A stretch of DNA of 50,612 nt, from positions 1 to 50,612 of the forward strand of contig CALZGZ010000182.1 of NCBI GenBank assembly GCA_945787105.1, read 5' to 3'. Origin of the DNA: an uncultured Gammaproteobacteria bacterium. GTDB taxonomy: Bacteria > Pseudomonadota > Gammaproteobacteria > Arenicellales > JAANXG01. Below, piece by piece: positions 46,972-50,612 of this stretch. Position 1 is the stretch's first letter. Every line of letters begins with the position of its first letter. A program made the translations under genes and the position numbers. The notes under the pieces were generated by a model. That model was not told the origin of the DNA. It worked only from the letters and a program-made list of their open reading frames with translations, and searched no databases.

Positions 46972-49179
46972 CTATTTAGTTTCGATGCGAATAGTCGTGC
47001 TCGCATCTTCCGCGCGCTTCGCCGTGGCGCACTGTCGGCACCGGTCGCGATAAAACCGCGACGGACCATCGTCGGGGTGCTGTGTGAGGACTTGTTTAAA
47101 ATCCCGCTCGGCAGCCCACCACTGCCTGTCCTTGAAAATATTCAGAGCGGTTTCGAACGCCGCGCAGAGTTGCTGCTGATGCCGGGTTGCGGTTTCCTGT
47201 CGGCAGAGAATTTCGTAAATGGTTAATGCATCGTGCTTACCCTTAAGTACGAACGCCCCCACCCGGCGCACTAACAATTCGTCGAGATCCCGAACCACCG
47301 ATTCCTCTGCCAGCAACCGGGTGTGTAAAAGCTTGCTCAAACCTTCGATGCGGGAGGCGGTGTTCATGATGTCACCCCGTGCGACGTAGCTGTAGTGACC
47401 GCCACCGCCGACGTTGCCCAACACCACCGAGCCGGCGTGTAAGCCGATACGGGTGTGGAACGGCTGATCGGGGTGCTTGTTGTTGAAATCTTCGACATCC
47501 TCGAGGATATCCAGCGCGGCGCAACACGCACGCAACCGCGCAGTCTTGGCGGGTTGCGCTTCGGTCCACAGGCCAACCATGCCGTCGCCGCCGAATCCCA
47601 TCATCTCCCCCTGCCACTGCCCAAGCCGGTCACCCAACAGCGCAAAGTATTCGTTTGATAGTTTCGCCAACTCCGCCGGCGAGACCTCCTCTGTCAGCGT
47701 CGTATAACCGCTCACATCGGTGAACAGGCAAACGCCGTAATCGATGTCCACCGCGGTGCTCGGCTGTCCTTCCTCGACTAGGCGTTCTGCCGCTCTGCGC
47801 GGCATGTAATAATGGATTGCCCGCGTAACCTTCTCGCTGGTGTGCCGTGCGCCGAGGAATTGCCACCAAAGACCGAGCGTCAGGGCCAGCGGTAACTGCA
47901 CAACGAGGGGGAGAAAAGTCGGCATCCACAGAGAGTGGTTGGCGAAAACAAGCGCGGCTGTAAATAGGTAACCCGCCCCCAGAACCACAATCGCGATCGC
48001 TGCCCGTACGCCGGATAATCGGTACCCCAACCAGCCGCCCAGGATCCCCAGCAAAAATAATATAATGCTGCCTGCCCACTTTCCTACGGGGCGCAGTGCA
48101 CGATCATCCAACAGGTTGGCGAACGCGGTGGCGGCAATCTCCACCCCGGTCAGGTCAATCCCGTCCTCGGTAGAAAAGACGGTGTGGAAATCGTCCACTC
48201 GGTCGGTAAGCGACACATGCGTGGCACCCACAAACACCGCCTTGCCGGTGAGGTCCGGGAGGACGGCAGAATCAGCGCGTTCATCCCAAAGCGCACGGTA
48301 CGGAATTGTGGTAATAGTCCCAGCGGGACCATAATAATTCAAAAAATAGCTATCGCCCTGCGCGTACATCTTCGCCACCGCGGTAAGAATCCCTTTGTTG
48401 TCGGGAGAGAGTCCCAGCGACTTGTCTAATTGCTTGATAAAGCCCTGTGCAAAGCCGGGCCCACTGCGGAATCCACCGCGCAACACATCGATCAGCGCGC
48501 GTAAGTCCTGCGCCGATTCGGGTTCAGATGGAAGCGCCTCCGTCGATGGGAAGCCGGCTTGCTGCAAATGAGCGATGAAGTTGGCGTATCCGAGCCGTTG
48601 CAGGGTGTAGATTTGCAGCGCCACGATGGGTAACGTCGCCACATTGCCCACCGCATGATAGAACGCCCACACCTGATTCACGCGATTGGGAACCTTGGGA
48701 AGAGGAAAAGGCCCGAGCCCGGCAGCTGCGGCGGTCAATACCGGTGTTGGTGTGACCAAACTGTCCATCGTGAGCGCCGGGGTTCGTTCGCGCTCAACGC
48801 GTTGGAACAGCGCCACCCGTTTGCTCCGTTGCATGGCCAGCGCCAAAGCGCGATCACCGCCGGTATCGCGGCTTGCTTCGAAAAACACATCAAATACGAT
48901 AACCGCGGCGCCACGCTGGGTCAGCCTGTCGATAAGCTCGGCGTGTAGAGACCGCGCCCAGTTGCGAATTTTCTCCGGTTGCTCAAACCGCGCCGCAGAC
49001 TCCTTATCCAAGACGACAACTACGGTATCCGCCGGTGCCGCTACCTTTCCGCGTAACGTGAACAACCAACTCAGTCCGACCTCTTGCTCTAAAGACCAAC
49101 CTGGCGATGTCAGCGATGCCATACTCCCGACCAATCCCACCAGCAAACCCAATACCATGGCTTTTCCAAAATGAGACAT
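46972..49179 (-). CDS. CHASE2-domain adenylate/guanylate cyclase
   Basis: N-terminal CHASE2 (VVVVLDKESAARFEQPEKIRNWARSLHAELIDRLTQRGAAVIVFDVFF), three TMs, class III cyclase catalytic domain (CLFTDVSGYTTLTEEVSPAELAKLSNEYF, GDGMVGLW, HTRIGLHAGSVVLGNVGGGGHYSYVARGDIMNTASRIE). Confidence 0.96.
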   Translation of the reverse strand: MSHFGKAMVLGLLVGLVGSMASLTSPGWSLEQEVGLSWLFTLRGKVAAPADTVVVVLDKESAARFEQPEKIRNWARSLHAELIDRLTQRGAAVIVFDVFFEASRDTGGDRALALAMQRSKRVALFQRVERERTPALTMDSLVTPTPVLTAAAAGLGPFPLPKVPNRVNQVWAFYHAVGNVATLPIVALQIYTLQRLGYANFIAHLQQAGFPSTEALPSEPESAQDLRALIDVLRGGFRSGPGFAQGFIKQLDKSLGLSPDNKGILTAVAKMYAQGDSYFLNYYGPAGTITTIPYRALWDERADSAVLPDLTGKAVFVGATHVSLTDRVDDFHTVFSTEDGIDLTGVEIAATAFANLLDDRALRPVGKWAGSIILFLLGILGGWLGYRLSGVRAAIAIVVLGAGYLFTAALVFANHSLWMPTFLPLVVQLPLALTLGLWWQFLGARHTSEKVTRAIHYYMPRRAAERLVEEGQPSTAVDIDYGVCLFTDVSGYTTLTEEVSPAELAKLSNEYFALLGDRLGQWQGEMMGFGGDGMVGLWTEAQPAKTARLRACCAALDILEDVEDFNNKHPDQPFHTRIGLHAGSVVLGNVGGGGHYSYVARGDIMNTASRIEGLSKLLHTRLLAEESVVRDLDELLVRRVGAFVLKGKHDALTIYEILCRQETATRHQQQLCAAFETALNIFKDRQWWAAERDFKQVLTQHPDDGPSRFYRDRCRQCATAKRAEDASTTIRIETK

Positions 49180-49452
49180 TTTGTTACTTCACGGCAACGG
49201 CACCCGCGTGGGGACTTCCAAGGCACAAGCCCGGTGCCCGGTGATGAAAAGATCCTTTGAAGGTCTTTTTCCGGTAACTACGATTTTCGCCCGTATACAT
49301 CAATACGATGTATTGTGAGTCTTGAGGCAACATCGAAGCGTATTCTACGTGTATTATTAGGGGTCTACCGGTTGCTCGAACTCCAAACAATGTCATTCTA
49401 TGAAAGGTCATAGTATGATTTGCGTGATCCCAAGCTTGCGAACACCGACTCT

Positions 49453-50112
49453 ATGGACGCACACAAGACGTTGGAGAACATCCCGCTTTTTTCCGGTCTC
49501 AAGAAATCGGACTTGAAGACGATTTCTAGCCACGCCATTACCCGCAACTATCCCAAAAACACAATCGTGATCACGGAGGGAGATATCACAAATACTTTGT
49601 ACATTATTCATTCAGGCAAGGTAAAGGTATTTCTAAATGATGAGCATGGGAAAGAGATCATTCTCGCCAGATTGGGATCCAACGAGTACTTTGGCGAGCT
49701 GTCAATGCTTGACGGCGAAGCCCGTTCCGCTTCGGTCATGACCGTGGAACCCACGACCGTAGCGTTGATCTCAAAAGCGGACTTCGATGCGTATCTCATC
49801 AACAATCCATGTGTTGCGCTAACGCTGTTGGAGACCCTCACGAAAAGAATCCGGCAGCTGACAGAGAACGTCAGAAGCCTGGCGTTACTAGACGTCTATG
49901 GCCGGGTTGCGAGGGTATTGCTAGACATGGCAAAAGAAACGAACGGCAAATTAGTAATCGATGAAAAACTCTCGCAGCAGGAAATTGCAAAAATGGTGGG
50001 CGCCTCCCGCGAGATGGTGAGCCGAATTCTCAAGGACTTGTCAACGGGTGGATATATCGACGTCAAGAGGGACCAGATCGTCATCCACCAAAAACTCCCC
50101 CCCGCATGGTGA
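49453..50112 (+). CDS. Crp/Fnr family transcriptional regulator
   Basis: cNMP-binding domain (YFGELSMLDGEARSASVMTVEPTTVALI) and HTH (LSQQEIAKMVGASREMVSRILKDLSTGGYI). Confidence 0.96.
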   Translation: MDAHKTLENIPLFSGLKKSDLKTISSHAITRNYPKNTIVITEGDITNTLYIIHSGKVKVFLNDEHGKEIILARLGSNEYFGELSMLDGEARSASVMTVEPTTVALISKADFDAYLINNPCVALTLLETLTKRIRQLTENVRSLALLDVYGRVARVLLDMAKETNGKLVIDEKLSQQEIAKMVGASREMVSRILKDLSTGGYIDVKRDQIVIHQKLPPAW

Positions 50113-50131
50113 TCCAGCTGTAAGCTGCGAG

Positions 50132-50146
50132 TGTGAATATTTCACA
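50132..50146. promoter_or_regulatory. CRP/FNR-like palindrome
   Basis: TGTGAA-TAT-TTCACA, exact 6-bp arms, between the Crp-family gene and the downstream small ORF. Confidence 0.5.
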
Positions 50147-50242
50147 AACTTTTCTGTAATCTCGCACAGACTATCCGCCCCCAATTCATTACCCTTTCCT
50201 CCACAGACTACCGGCATTCCGGTGACAACTTGGGAGGAAGTC

Positions 50243-50359
50243 ATGTTTGATTATCGACCAGAAGACCACATCGCACCTGGACGGTATGTTGCATGTAGTT
50301 GGTGTCTCGCGGCAGCGGTTCTAATCGCGTTAGTCGTGATTTCCGTATCTGTGGTCTGA
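50243..50359 (+). CDS. 38-aa single-pass membrane peptide
   Basis: MFDYRPEDHIAPGRYVACSWCLAAAVLIALVVISVSVV; strong SD GGGAGGAAG just upstream of the ATG. Confidence 0.6.
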   Translation: MFDYRPEDHIAPGRYVACSWCLAAAVLIALVVISVSVV

Positions 50360-50371
50360 CCCGAGTAAGAC

Positions 50372-50460
50372 CGGGGATCGAAGAACGGCGATCCAGGGAA
50401 CGGGATCATACGTGGTGAAAGGCCCTCTTAGGGTCAATGATCCCTGGTTAGCTGATCCCC
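50372..50460. repeat. Nested inverted-repeat region
   Basis: GGGGATC...GATCCCC outer arms; CCAGGGaacGGATCAT / ATGATCCCTGG inner arms. Confidence 0.5.
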
Positions 50461-50612
50461 GCCAAGCAGGGCTAAAGTCATCTCCGCAGAACTAGCCCGC
50501 ATTTCTCACCAGGATCCCGGATGATGGCGCAGGACAGGTGCGGCTGAACGCCGGGCTGGAATGAGATGCATAGCCGTAGCTATGGATCGAGTGAAGCCCA
50601 AGTTCAGGCGCG

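Overview
This 50.6 kb window looks like a gammaproteobacterial-type chromosome segment: densely coding, with no rRNA, tRNA, CRISPR array or transposase ORF that I could recognise. Contents from left to right: (1) the 3' part of a SulP/STAS anion transporter, a ChbG/YdjC-type deacetylase, and a minus-strand GT2 + GT87 + methyltransferase glycosylation cluster. (2) An LCIB-like (theta-type carbonic-anhydrase fold) protein followed by a SulP gene that has lost its permease core in frame but kept its start and STAS domain. (3) Mixed metabolic and envelope genes: dienelactone hydrolase, AEC permease, YbaK, Tat aldo/keto reductase, HhH/PolX-N protein, DsbA-family isomerase, LVIVD protein, MBL hydrolase, CDP-alcohol phosphatidyltransferase. 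(4) A run of small proteins: DUF3330, DUF4389, a Met/Asn/Pro-rich 9-residue-repeat protein, CBS, ChaB, LysM and a cold-shock protein. (5) A TM0106-type RecB-like nuclease and a tripartite ABC efflux operon (ATPase, FtsX-type permease, HlyD adaptor). (6) NnrU, a tandem pair of tiny 'DPISGN' paralogs, a decayed dnaJ, a CPHC-thioredoxin/DsbD-like membrane fusion, an SLC13 permease, and a Kbl + SDR-type threonine dehydrogenase pair. (7) A cyclic-nucleotide module: a FecR-TPR-outer-membrane-barrel fusion, a CHASE2 adenylate/guanylate cyclase, a divergent Crp/Fnr regulator, and a 38-aa membrane peptide preceded by a CRP-like palindrome. A dispersed ~230-320 bp MITE-like repeat family (termini AACCCGCATATTGCACCAAGG / CCTTGGTGCAATATGCGGGTT) occurs in several intergenic regions. 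All family names are from reading protein motifs by eye; no search was run.
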